Part shown: positions 1 through 7,290 of the stretch, piece after piece
Numbering within the stretch: position 1 is the stretch's first letter
Layout: each line of letters starts with the position of its first letter
NCBI GenBank assembly: GCA_027295745.1
Contig: JAPUKI010000076.1
Coordinates: 1 to 19,813, forward strand
DNA: 19,813 bases
Reading direction: 5' to 3'
Origin: Acidobacteriota bacterium
Lineage (GTDB): Bacteria; Acidobacteriota; UBA6911; RPQK01; JADFOI01
Made by a program: the position numbers and the translations under genes
Notes under the pieces: generated by a model
Told to the model about the DNA's origin: nothing
What the model saw: the letters and a program-made list of their open reading frames with translations, nothing else
The model's database searches: none

Positions 1-1143
1 GTCAAGGAATATCCAGAGAATGTCCGGATCACTCTTGCCTTGGGGCAAGCGCTGAGAGGGAACAAGCGATATGCTGAGGCAGCTGAGGTCATCAGACAGG
101 CATTGGATGACAGGCCCAACGATTACAGGCTCAACTACGAGCTGGCTGAACTTCTGTCATTACTGGGAGAGCGGCTAGAAGCTATCGAACAGTTTCTTCT
201 CCTACGGGAGATGAGCGAGTCAACTCGAAGAAGAAACGCCATTGACACCAATCTGGCACTGCTCTATCAACGGACGAACCAATCTGACAAAGCTGTTGAG
301 CTTTTCCGGAACCTTGTCCGGCAAAATCCTGACGATCAAATCGCCCAAATGCGATTGGTCTATGCTCTCAAAGAGGCAGGTCAGCTCCCCGAGGCTCTGA
401 GCTTGAGTGAGCAACTCTTTAAAGATAGCGTGGGTCCAACTGATACCGAACAGTCCAGCAAGAGCTACCTTGTGATTGCCCGCGCCCAGATGCTTTCTGC
501 CACCGATCAGCTGGAAGAAGCCATGGTTGTGCTCACCGATCAGATCGCTCAGGATTCTGATCCAGAAGACTTCTACCTGGCGGCTAGCCAACTGTATGTT
601 GACCACAAGAAGTTTGCAGAAGCCCAGAGAATCATCACAGAGGGAATGTCTCGATACCCCAACAACGAGAGAATGCAGTTCCAGCTGGGAGCCGTGTATG
701 AGAGGCAAAAAGACTTCCAGAACACAGAAGTCGTCTTTCAGAAGATTCTAGAGACCAATCCCCAACACGCAGGGGTTCTCAACTATTTGGGTTACATGCT
801 TGCTGACCAGGGAATCCGCTTGCTGGAGGCTCTGGATTACATCCAGAGGGCTGTGGAACTCGACCCCTACAATGGTGCCTTTCTGGATAGCCTGGGCTGG
901 GTGTACTTCAGGCTCAACCAACTCGAACAGGCAGAGACGAACCTCTTGCTGGCGCTTCGCCTGAACGATACGGATCCAACGATCTTCGAACATTTGGGCG
1001 ATCTTTTCTATCAGCAGCAACAGTACGACAGGGCTCGAACATACTACCAGCGCTCTCTCTCGCTTGGCGACGAAGAAGAACAAGAGAAGGTTCAGAAAAA
1101 ACTGACTGACTTGGAAAAACGCCTTCTTGAGAACAATCCCTGA
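1..1143 (+). CDS. TPR-repeat protein, 5' end outside the window
   Basis: The frame is open from base 1, so the start lies upstream; 380 codons are visible. The protein is built of tandem 34-residue tetratricopeptide helices, recognisable by repeated A-x(3)-Y/F and D-P-x-N spacing (for example LGYMLADQG, AVELDPYNGAF, SLGWVYFRLNQ, HLGDLFYQQQQ). The C-terminal part, with NYLGYMLAD and LDSLGWVYF, resembles the TPR protein encoded next to ispE in several Gram-negative phyla; Pseudomonas has a comparable TPR-lolB-ispE-prs-rplY-pth order (from memory). No lolB is present here. TPR proteins are scaffolds; a role in outer-membrane or lipoprotein biogenesis is inferred from context only. The tail is charged and coiled-coil-like (EEEQEKVQKKLTDLEKRL). 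ispE follows after 30 nt, probably in the same transcript. Whether the missing N-terminus carries a signal peptide cannot be seen. Confidence 0.9.
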   Translation, partial: VKEYPENVRITLALGQALRGNKRYAEAAEVIRQALDDRPNDYRLNYELAELLSLLGERLEAIEQFLLLREMSESTRRRNAIDTNLALLYQRTNQSDKAVELFRNLVRQNPDDQIAQMRLVYALKEAGQLPEALSLSEQLFKDSVGPTDTEQSSKSYLVIARAQMLSATDQLEEAMVVLTDQIAQDSDPEDFYLAASQLYVDHKKFAEAQRIITEGMSRYPNNERMQFQLGAVYERQKDFQNTEVVFQKILETNPQHAGVLNYLGYMLADQGIRLLEALDYIQRAVELDPYNGAFLDSLGWVYFRLNQLEQAETNLLLALRLNDTDPTIFEHLGDLFYQQQQYDRARTYYQRSLSLGDEEEQEKVQKKLTDLEKRLLENNP

Positions 1144-1173
1144 CCTTCAAAGGCCGTCCGGAGTGGAATCACG

Positions 1174-2103
1174 TTGACAAGGCTGTCGGTTCCCTCCTTT
1201 GCCAAGATCAATTGGACTCTCAAAGTTCTCGGCAAACGCAGCGACGGCTATCACCAGATAAGGACCATCTATCAGACGGTCGACCTGAGCGAAGAGGTGG
1301 TGTTTGAAGCAACCCCTCATCCGGCCATTCGGCTTGAGGTGAGGGGGAGAACGGTGGCCAGGGGAAAAGATAATCTTCTGTACCGGACCGCCGATTTATT
1401 GCAGAAGACTGCCGGGTCACGGACAGGCGTAAAGATCAAGTTACAAAAAAAGATCCCGGTCGGGGCCGGGTTGGGAGGAGGTGCCAGCAATGCCGCAGTG
1501 GCCCTCCTGGCCCTCAACCAGCTTTGGGACTGTCAGCTGGGAGAGACAAAACTCGTTGAGCTCGCCACTCAGTTGGGCTCGGATGTTCCCTTTTTTTTGG
1601 TCGGTGGCACCGCCCTTGGATCGGGACGAGGAGCAGAGGTGGTTCCTTTGCCCGACACACTGGGACCACAAAGTCTCATAGCACTCTATCCCCATCTTGA
1701 GATTTCAACCAGGAAAGCATATGCACTGGGAAACTGGGGAAGATACAGTGGGACTCAGACATTGACAGAGGAAGTCGTGGAAACTACAATGCAAGACCTT
1801 CTTCGGGCCGTGGACCGAAAGGGAGAGGGTTGGTCTTTCCTCGAGAATGATTTCGAAGACGTCCTTTTCGACCATTATCCGGTACTCGTTGAGGCTCGGG
1901 AGGCCCTTAGAAAAGCAGGCTGCGCACGAGTGATGCTATGCGGCAGTGGGTCGACACTCTTGGGATTTGGCAGTGAGAACCAGGTAAAGGAAGCGGCTGA
2001 AGCTGTTTCCCGGAAAGGAATCGGAGAGATCCTCTTGTGTCGCATCCTTCCCCGAGAAAAATATAGGCAATCTCTTGTGGAGGCGGGTTTGTTCGTCTCT
2101 TAG
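1174..2103 (+). CDS. ispE: 4-diphosphocytidyl-2-C-methyl-D-erythritol kinase
   Basis: IspE phosphorylates the 2-hydroxyl of CDP-methylerythritol with ATP in the cytosolic MEP isoprenoid pathway. The 309-residue product has the GHMP-kinase signature VGAGLGGGASNAA (residues 96-108), the N-terminal FAKINWTLKV with Lys11, SDVPFF with the catalytic Asp137, and the C-terminal MLCGSGSTLLGF loop. The start is TTG at 1174, preceded by a GGAGTGG ribosome-binding site with 7-nt spacing; no ATG gives a complete N-terminus. The length is slightly above the usual 280-300. prs begins 13 nt after the stop, so the two are probably co-transcribed. The next two cytidylyl-step enzymes, IspD and IspF, are encoded about 8 kb downstream. 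Confidence 0.96.
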   Translation: MTRLSVPSFAKINWTLKVLGKRSDGYHQIRTIYQTVDLSEEVVFEATPHPAIRLEVRGRTVARGKDNLLYRTADLLQKTAGSRTGVKIKLQKKIPVGAGLGGGASNAAVALLALNQLWDCQLGETKLVELATQLGSDVPFFLVGGTALGSGRGAEVVPLPDTLGPQSLIALYPHLEISTRKAYALGNWGRYSGTQTLTEEVVETTMQDLLRAVDRKGEGWSFLENDFEDVLFDHYPVLVEAREALRKAGCARVMLCGSGSTLLGFGSENQVKEAAEAVSRKGIGEILLCRILPREKYRQSLVEAGLFVS

Positions 2104-2116
2104 TGTTCCCTTAGCA

Positions 2117-3052
2117 ATGTCCAACCTTAAGATTTTCTCTGGCAGCGCCAACTTCCCTCTGGCTCAGGAAATCAGTGATGCTCTGGCTGTTCCTTTGGGG
2201 CAAGTGAAATTGAAACGCTTCAGTGATGGTGAAGTGAATTTTCAGATCCTGGAAAATGTGCGGGGTGTGGATGTCTTCATCATTCAGCCCACTTCTCCAC
2301 CGGTGAATGAGAACCTCATGGAACTGCTGATCATGATCGATGCCTTCAAGAGGTCCTCAGCCCAAAGGATTACTGCCGTCCTCCCTTACTATGGATATGC
2401 TCGCCAGGACCGCAAGGACAAGCCGCGGGTACCGCTGTCCGCCAAACTGGTGGGAGATCTTCTTTCTGCAGCTGGCGCCCACCGCCTGCTTACCATGGAT
2501 TTGCATGCCGGACAAATTCAAGGTTTCTTCAACATTCCCGTGGACCACCTGTTTCCCATGCCTATTTTCTTTGAATACATTTCCAATATGGCAGTGGACA
2601 ATCTCATGGTCATTTCTCCCGACGCAGGAGGAGTAGAGAAAGCAAGGGCTTATGCCAAACGACTGGGTACGAGTCTGGCAATTATCGACAAACGACGAGT
2701 GGGCGACAACGAAGCAGAAGTGCTGAACATCGTTGGAGAAGTGAAGGGTAGGAACGTGATCATTGTAGATGACATGGTCGACACCGCTGGAACCTTGGTT
2801 CGGGCTACAGAGGCGCTTATCCGCGAAGGTGCTATCAAAGTGTTCGCAGCCGCAACTCATCCAGTGTTATCGGGTCCGGCTGTCCAACGAATCTCAGAGT
2901 CGAAATTCGAAAGTGTTCTGGTGACAAACACCATCGACCTGAGCGAAGAGAAAAGAGGACCAAAAATTAAGGTCTTGAGCGTGGCCAATCTTTTAGGTGA
3001 AGCCATTAAGTCAATTCATGAGGAGACCTCTGTGAGCAAGCTTTTCATCTAG
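2117..3052 (+). CDS. prs: Ribose-phosphate pyrophosphokinase (PRPP synthetase)
   Basis: Prs transfers pyrophosphate from ATP to ribose 5-phosphate to make PRPP for purine, pyrimidine, histidine, tryptophan and NAD synthesis. The 311-residue protein matches class I length. It shows the N-terminal KIFSGSANFPLAQEI, the RQDRKDKPRVPLSAK flexible-loop region (96-110), the catalytic His130 in MDLHAGQIQGFF, DKRR (191-194) and the PRPP-binding loop VIIVDDMVDTAGTL (214-227). I chose ATG 2117 because MSNLKIFSGS is the standard N-terminus; an in-frame ATG at 2075 would lie inside ispE. It sits 13 nt after ispE without a strong Shine-Dalgarno sequence, suggesting translational coupling. The ispE-prs-rplY order is conserved in many bacteria. 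Confidence 0.97.
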   Translation: MSNLKIFSGSANFPLAQEISDALAVPLGQVKLKRFSDGEVNFQILENVRGVDVFIIQPTSPPVNENLMELLIMIDAFKRSSAQRITAVLPYYGYARQDRKDKPRVPLSAKLVGDLLSAAGAHRLLTMDLHAGQIQGFFNIPVDHLFPMPIFFEYISNMAVDNLMVISPDAGGVEKARAYAKRLGTSLAIIDKRRVGDNEAEVLNIVGEVKGRNVIIVDDMVDTAGTLVRATEALIREGAIKVFAAATHPVLSGPAVQRISESKFESVLVTNTIDLSEEKRGPKIKVLSVANLLGEAIKSIHEETSVSKLFI

Positions 3053-3191
3053 CCCCATGGCTGGGTGTTGCCACCTCTTCCATCTCCTTCGAAAACCCAA
3101 GCTGGAATAGCCCGGACTTATCCATACCTGATAGTAGTGAGGCGGTGGAGCTGGCTACCCCAGTAGATTGAGGTGTAGGAGCCCGTCCGAG

Positions 3192-3221
3192 TTGTGAAAA
3201 TTCAGGGCAAAGCGTTACAAT
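3192..3221 (+). promoter_or_regulatory. Candidate sigma70-type promoter for rplY
   Basis: TTGTGA at 3192-3197 and TACAAT at 3216-3221 are separated by 18 nt and lie about 35 nt before the rplY start. The rplY ribosome-binding site GGAGG is at 3242-3246, 9 nt before ATG 3256. The rest of the 203-nt gap from 3053 holds no tRNA and no clear terminator that I can see. Its CCACC-rich 5' part (about 3071-3080) could pair with GAGGCGGTGG (about 3140-3150), but this is weak. Confidence 0.45.
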
Positions 3222-3255
3222 ACGGATTTTTGATTTCCTTCGGAGGCACTAGGTT

Positions 3256-3942
3256 ATGGCACAGTTCACTGTTCAAGCAGAGGAGCGGCAGAAAACTGGA
3301 AAAGGTGCAAACCGCCGCCTGCGGATGCAAGGCAAACTCCCGGCAGTGGTTTATGGCCAGGGACTGGAGACTCTATCGGTAAGCGTCAACGCCCAAGATG
3401 TGGACCTTATCCTTCACTCAGAAGCCGGACATAACACCATCTTTCAGCTCCAGGTCAGTGGCAAACTCACAGATGTCCTGATCAAGGCTTACCAGTTGGA
3501 CCCAGTGAAAGGGAGTCTTTTGCATGCTGATTTCCAGGCTGTGGCTCTGGACCAGAAGATGACCTTCGCAGTGCCTGTCCAGGTGGTAGGAACGGCCCAA
3601 GGGGTGATAGCTGGAGGCGTGTTGGATCAAGTCCTCCGGGAGATCGAAGTAGAGTGCCTTCCCACAGAGGTGCCCGATCACATTCCTTTGGATGTGACAG
3701 AGCTGGAGATCGGGGATTCTGTTCGAGTGGGAGCTCTGCAACTTGACAATTCCAAGATCAGCCTGCTCTCTGCTCCGGATCTGGTGATCCTCTCAATTGT
3801 GCCACCTCATGTTGAGGAGGAAGTTGAAGAGATTGTGGAGGAAGAAGAGCTGGAAGAGCCTGAATTGATCAAGAAGGGCAAGGCCGAAGAGGAGGAGAAA
3901 GAAGAAGAGGGAAAAGAGCAGGCAGAGAAGAAAGAGGAGTAA
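3256..3942 (+). CDS. rplY: 50S ribosomal protein L25, CTC form with acidic tail
   Basis: L25 binds 5S rRNA in the large subunit; the longer CTC form has an extra C-terminal beta domain and is linked to general stress in Bacillus. The 228-residue product shows the 5S-binding N-domain (about 1-90, with GKLPAVVYGQGLE and the H-A-D-F-Q segment) and the TL5/CTC C-domain (about 95-180, with VPVQVVGTAQGVIAGGVLDQ and LPTEVPDHIPLDV). Residues from about 180 onward form an extremely acidic tail of Glu and Lys runs. Such tails occur in CTC-type L25, but this one is long. Start ATG 3256 has GGAGG 9 nt upstream. pth follows after 7 nt, the usual rplY-pth pairing. A candidate promoter lies upstream. Confidence 0.95.
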   Translation: MAQFTVQAEERQKTGKGANRRLRMQGKLPAVVYGQGLETLSVSVNAQDVDLILHSEAGHNTIFQLQVSGKLTDVLIKAYQLDPVKGSLLHADFQAVALDQKMTFAVPVQVVGTAQGVIAGGVLDQVLREIEVECLPTEVPDHIPLDVTELEIGDSVRVGALQLDNSKISLLSAPDLVILSIVPPHVEEEVEEIVEEEELEEPELIKKGKAEEEEKEEEGKEQAEKKEE

Positions 3943-3949
3943 CTCTCGC

Positions 3950-4507
3950 GTGTATCTGATCACCGGCTTGGGAAATCCAGGTCGCTCCTATTCGAAGAAC
4001 AGGCACAACATAGGATTCATGCTGGTGGATTGGATGGCTGCAGAAGCCGACAAGAAGTTTGAGCGACTCGGCCGATATTCGCTGACCTGCTCTGTCGAGC
4101 GGGCCGGGGAAAATGTGATCCTGGCCAAGCCTCAAACTTATATGAATCTCAGTGGCACGGCTGTGCATGAGCTTCTGGAGTACTACCCCGTGGAGCTTGC
4201 ACACGTGCTCATCGTCTATGACGACCTGGCACTGCCCCTGGGAACCATCCGGATTCGCCGATCAGGCAGCTCCAGTGGTCAAAAGGGTATGAGGTCAATC
4301 ATCGAGGCTTTAGGAACACCCGACGTGCCTCGCCTGCGCATTGGTATCTTGCGCGATGAACCTCCATCTGATTATTCTCAATTTGTTTTGGATAACTTTA
4401 CCAAGAAAGAACGGACAGTTCTCGAAGAAACCCTGGATTGTGCCATGGGGGCAATCGACACCATCCTGTCGGATGGTTTAGAGCAAGCCATGTCTCGGTA
4501 CAACTAG
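3950..4507 (+). CDS. pth: Peptidyl-tRNA hydrolase
   Basis: Pth cleaves peptidyl-tRNAs released by stalled ribosomes and recycles tRNA. The 185-residue protein has the family features: GLGNPG with Asn9, RHNIGF with catalytic His19, KPQTYMNLSG (60-69) and the catalytic Asp91 in VYDDLALPLG. The segment usually written GGHNGL in enterobacteria reads SGQKGM here, so the tRNA-contacting Asn is replaced by Lys; from memory GQKGM-type variants occur in other bacterial lineages, so this is not a sign of inactivation. The start is GTG 3950, with GAGGAG at the 3' end of rplY serving as ribosome-binding site. Length is normal (about 190). Confidence 0.96.
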   Translation: MYLITGLGNPGRSYSKNRHNIGFMLVDWMAAEADKKFERLGRYSLTCSVERAGENVILAKPQTYMNLSGTAVHELLEYYPVELAHVLIVYDDLALPLGTIRIRRSGSSSGQKGMRSIIEALGTPDVPRLRIGILRDEPPSDYSQFVLDNFTKKERTVLEETLDCAMGAIDTILSDGLEQAMSRYN

Positions 4508-4539
4508 CAGAAAAAAGAGAGGCTGAAACTAAACGCAGC

Positions 4540-6537
4540 ATGACGACTTACATCAACTTTTTTCCCGTGATGGGGCTCCTGGGACTGATCTCAGCTGCTT
4601 TCCTCTACTTCCAAATTAAAAAGATTGCGGTCAGGGATCCCCAAATGAGGGAGATCTCCGATGCCATCCATCAGGGTGCGATGCTTTTCCTGCGCCGTGA
4701 ATATACCATCTTGCTTGGGTTTATCCTGGTGGTTTTCCTGCTTCTGTACTGGGGACTTTCTCCTTGGACAAGCTACACCTTTCTGGGCGGTGCCTTTAGT
4801 TCAATGCTGGCCGGGTTCTTTGGACTGAAGGCGGCCACTCGCTCCAATGTTCGCACCACTCAGGCTGCCCAAGAATCGGGAATTGAGATGGCCCTCCAGG
4901 TGGCCTTTACGGGAGGCTCCGTGATGGGACTTTCCGTTGCCAGCCTGGGTCTCATTGGAGTCAGCGGTGCCTATCTCCTGTACTATCACGGCGTATTCGA
5001 GGTCAGCACCATCAGCGGTTTCGCGATGGGGGCCAGTTCGATTGCTCTCTTTGCACGGGTGGGTGGCGGAATCTTTACGAAGAGTGCCGACATGGGGGCT
5101 GACCTGGTGGGGAAAGTCGAGGAAGGTATTCCAGAGGATGATCCCAGAAATCCAGCCGTGATCGCTGACATGGTGGGGGACTGCGTCGGAGATACAGCAG
5201 GAATGGGAGCTGATATCTTGGAAAGCTATGTCGGTTCAGTGGTTGCAACCATCGCTATCGCCGCTACGGGCGCATCGAGAGTGCTGGACATCACGCCGGA
5301 GACTCGGCATCTGTACATGGTTCTTCCGCTCTCCGTGATTGTGATAGGGTTGATCTCCTCCCTGATCGGCGTGGCCTCCATCAGAGTTCTGAGAAGGCTG
5401 GGCCCGGCCTCGGCGCTCCGCTACTCGACCTATGTTAGTGCGATCCTGCTACTGGTTGGGAGCTTCCTTACCATCAATGCTATGGAGCTTGAGATCGGCA
5501 TTTTTTATGCCATCCTAATGGGCACCATTGCCGGTATTGTCATCGGTCTATTGACCGAATGGTACACCTCTGGGAGTCCCATCAAACGCATTGCCGAAGC
5601 ATCCAGGATGGGAGTAGCAACGAACATCCTTGCCGGATTGGCGGTTGGAATGCAGTCTACGGCCTTACCAGTTCTCACCCTGTGCAGCACCATTCTCATT
5701 GCTTACAACTATGCCGGTCTTTACGGTATAGGCATTGCCGCTGTCGGGATGCTGGCAACGGTGGGCATCACCATGTCTGTGGATGCCTATGGCCCAATTG
5801 CCGACAACGCGGGTGGAATCTCCGAGATGAGGGGCTTGGGACCCGAGACTCGCAGTATCACAGACAGCTTGGACGCTTTGGGGAATACCACAGCCGCTAT
5901 GGGTAAGGGCTTTGCCATCGGATCTGCTGCCCTGACCGCTCTGGCACTCTTTTCTGCCTATACCAGCGCAGTGGGAATATCCGTCCTGAACTTACTTGAA
6001 CCCACGGTGGTGGTAGGCTTGTTCATCGGAGGCGTCCTGCCTTTTGTTATCGCTGACCTGACAACGTCGTCAGTCGGAAGGGCAGCCTTCAAAATGGTGG
6101 AAGAAGTGCGTCGACAGTTCCGTGAGGTGCCGGGATTACTAGAGGGTAAAGCTAAACCCGACACCGCCCGCTGCGTGGATATCTCTACTCGCGCCGCTCT
6201 ACGAGAAATGGTGCTGCCAGGTCTGGTCGCTCTGGCCTCCCCTGTGATCATTGGAACTCAGCTGGGCGCAGCAGCTCTGGGCGGTATGCTGGCCGGCGCG
6301 ACTCTCACCGGTGTCTTGCTGGCACTGTTCATGGCCAACGCTGGAGGGGCTTGGGATAACGCCAAGAAATATATTGAAGCGGGCTTTCTCGGCGGCAAAG
6401 GCTCCGATGCACATAAGGCCGCGGTTGTGGGTGACACGGTCGGTGATCCGTTTAAAGACACCAGCGGCCCGGCCATGAACATCTTGATCAAGTTGATGTC
6501 CATCGTCTCTCTAGTGATCGCACCCTTGCTCAGATGA
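4540..6537 (+). CDS. hppA: Membrane-bound, K+-dependent-type ion-translocating pyrophosphatase
   Basis: Membrane pyrophosphatases couple PPi hydrolysis to H+ or Na+ export. The 665-residue protein has many hydrophobic helices and the substrate-site motifs GGGIFTKSADMGADLVGKVE (176-193), DPRNPAVIAD (201-210), DAYGPIADNAGG (415-426) and a C-terminal GDTVGDPFKDTSGP. At the K+-determining position the sequence is GNTTAAMGKG, with Ala452 and Gly455 where K+-independent enzymes carry Lys and Thr; this predicts the K+-dependent class. Whether it pumps Na+ or H+ cannot be decided by eye. The usual DNVGDNVGD reads DMVGDCVGD (210-218), keeping the three Asp. ATG 4540 is chosen because upstream in-frame codons overlap pth and look non-homologous. 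It lies 32 nt after pth. PPi produced by IspD and tRNA charging would be among its substrates. Confidence 0.95.
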   Translation: MTTYINFFPVMGLLGLISAAFLYFQIKKIAVRDPQMREISDAIHQGAMLFLRREYTILLGFILVVFLLLYWGLSPWTSYTFLGGAFSSMLAGFFGLKAATRSNVRTTQAAQESGIEMALQVAFTGGSVMGLSVASLGLIGVSGAYLLYYHGVFEVSTISGFAMGASSIALFARVGGGIFTKSADMGADLVGKVEEGIPEDDPRNPAVIADMVGDCVGDTAGMGADILESYVGSVVATIAIAATGASRVLDITPETRHLYMVLPLSVIVIGLISSLIGVASIRVLRRLGPASALRYSTYVSAILLLVGSFLTINAMELEIGIFYAILMGTIAGIVIGLLTEWYTSGSPIKRIAEASRMGVATNILAGLAVGMQSTALPVLTLCSTILIAYNYAGLYGIGIAAVGMLATVGITMSVDAYGPIADNAGGISEMRGLGPETRSITDSLDALGNTTAAMGKGFAIGSAALTALALFSAYTSAVGISVLNLLEPTVVVGLFIGGVLPFVIADLTTSSVGRAAFKMVEEVRRQFREVPGLLEGKAKPDTARCVDISTRAALREMVLPGLVALASPVIIGTQLGAAALGGMLAGATLTGVLLALFMANAGGAWDNAKKYIEAGFLGGKGSDAHKAAVVGDTVGDPFKDTSGPAMNILIKLMSIVSLVIAPLLR

Positions 6538-6603
6538 TGACCCTGACTGATCCGTAACTGCAAGACGATCGCTCGAGAGAACTCGTGGGGAGGAGACAGA
6601 GTG

Positions 6604-6612
6604 TGCTAGAAT
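6604..6612 (+). promoter_or_regulatory. Candidate extended -10 promoter for rpsF-rpsR-rplI
   Basis: TGCTAGAAT at 6604-6612 fits an extended -10 element (TG-n-TAGAAT) in the 142-nt gap between hppA and rpsF. No good -35 hexamer lies 17 nt upstream, as is allowed for extended -10 promoters. Transcription would begin near 6619 and give a leader of about 60 nt before rpsF. Confidence 0.45.
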
Positions 6613-6626
6613 GCATTTTTTCCAAA

Positions 6627-6665
6627 ACCAGCAAGCTCGGCATTTCCGTACTTAGCTGCTAAGGT
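6627..6665 (+). promoter_or_regulatory. Structured rpsF leader, candidate S6:S18 autoregulatory site
   Basis: The leader can fold into one long irregular hairpin: ACC 6627-6629 with GGT 6663-6665, AGCA 6630-6633 with TGCT 6657-6660, GCT 6635-6637 with AGC 6654-6656, and an inner CGG 6638-6640 / CCG 6646-6648 around loop CATTT. An asymmetric bulge TACTT follows the CCG. A known class of rpsF leaders binds the S6:S18 complex through a stem with a CCG element mimicking 16S rRNA. Position and the CCG fit that class, but I cannot align it to the covariance model here. Confidence 0.35.
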
Positions 6666-6679
6666 AGGAATCCAGAAGA

Positions 6680-7069
6680 ATGAGAAAATATGAAGTCGTA
6701 ATTATTTTCGCTCCCACGCTGTCTGATGATGAGGTGGAGCAGTCTACGGAAGATTTTAAAAAGGCCGCAGAAGAAAAGGGAGCCCAAATTGCCAGCTTGG
6801 ATCAGTGGGGAAAAAGAAAGCTGGCATACCCGATTCAGAAACACACTGAAGGGATTTACGTCATTCTGACATTAGAAGAGCCGGCAGCCGAAGCAGTGGG
6901 TGAGTTGGAGAGAAGATTTAGGGTGAGTGAAACGGTGATCCGCTTCCTAACGGTGCGCATCGATCTTGATCTGAAACGAGCTGAGAAGTTCAAGGTTCGC
7001 CGAAGCAAAAAGAAGCAAAAGACCGTGCCGTCTGGCCGGATTGACAGTAATGAAACAGCGACGGTATAG
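6680..7069 (+). CDS. rpsF: 30S ribosomal protein S6
   Basis: S6 binds with S18 to the central domain of 16S rRNA in the small-subunit platform. The 129-residue protein starts MRKYEVVIIFAPTLSDDEV and carries DQWGKRKLAYPIQKHTEGIY and FRVSETVIRFLTVRID, all characteristic of S6. A basic tail of about 30 residues (FKVRRSKKKQKT and following) extends beyond the compact fold, as in many S6 proteins. ATG 6680 follows a candidate promoter and structured leader. rpsR begins 3 nt after the stop, so translational coupling of the S6:S18 pair is likely. No ssb gene separates the two. Confidence 0.96.
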   Translation: MRKYEVVIIFAPTLSDDEVEQSTEDFKKAAEEKGAQIASLDQWGKRKLAYPIQKHTEGIYVILTLEEPAAEAVGELERRFRVSETVIRFLTVRIDLDLKRAEKFKVRRSKKKQKTVPSGRIDSNETATV

Positions 7070-7072
7070 GCT

Positions 7073-7285
7073 ATGATGAGGCGAAGGAGGTACTGCAAAT
7101 TCTGTACAGACAAGGTCGACTACATCGACTACAAAGATTCCAGGCTACTGAGTCCATTTGTACCCGACGGTTCGAAGATGCTCCCCAGCCGGATTTCCGG
7201 AGTGTGCGCTATCCATCAGAGGAAGTTGTCAAGGGCTATTAAGCGAGCACGACAGCTGGCCTTGCTTCCCTATACCCCAGGTTAA
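7073..7285 (+). CDS. rpsR: 30S ribosomal protein S18, zinc-ligand (C+) form
   Basis: S18 is the S6 partner in the 30S platform. The 70-residue protein has YCKFC, VDYIDYKDSRLLSPFV, GKxLPSRISG-type core and QRKLSRAIKRARQLALLPYT, diagnostic of S18. Cys8, Cys11, Cys45 and His48 form a complete candidate zinc site; many bacteria have lost these residues, so this is the C+ form. ATG 7073 is used, with a second ATG at 7076 that would remove one residue. The gene lies 3 nt after rpsF and 5 nt before the preferred rplI start. Confidence 0.96.
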   Translation: MMRRRRYCKFCTDKVDYIDYKDSRLLSPFVPDGSKMLPSRISGVCAIHQRKLSRAIKRARQLALLPYTPG

Positions 7286-7290
7286 GTGTG

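Noticed and set aside
2357..2860. Long open frame antisense to prs
   Set aside because: It lies wholly inside a highly conserved gene, has no recognisable domain or start signal, and is typical codon-bias shadow.
3053..3191. Possible tRNA or riboswitch in the prs-rplY gap
   Set aside because: A tRNA is often found near ispE-prs, but no T-loop GGTTCRA-type block, acceptor pairing or CCA-like end is visible on either strand. The possible long-range pairing of CCACC with GGTGG is too weak to call.
4438..4539. hppA start inside pth
   Set aside because: The added 34 residues are an out-of-frame reading of pth and lack the hydrophobic first helix expected of the family.
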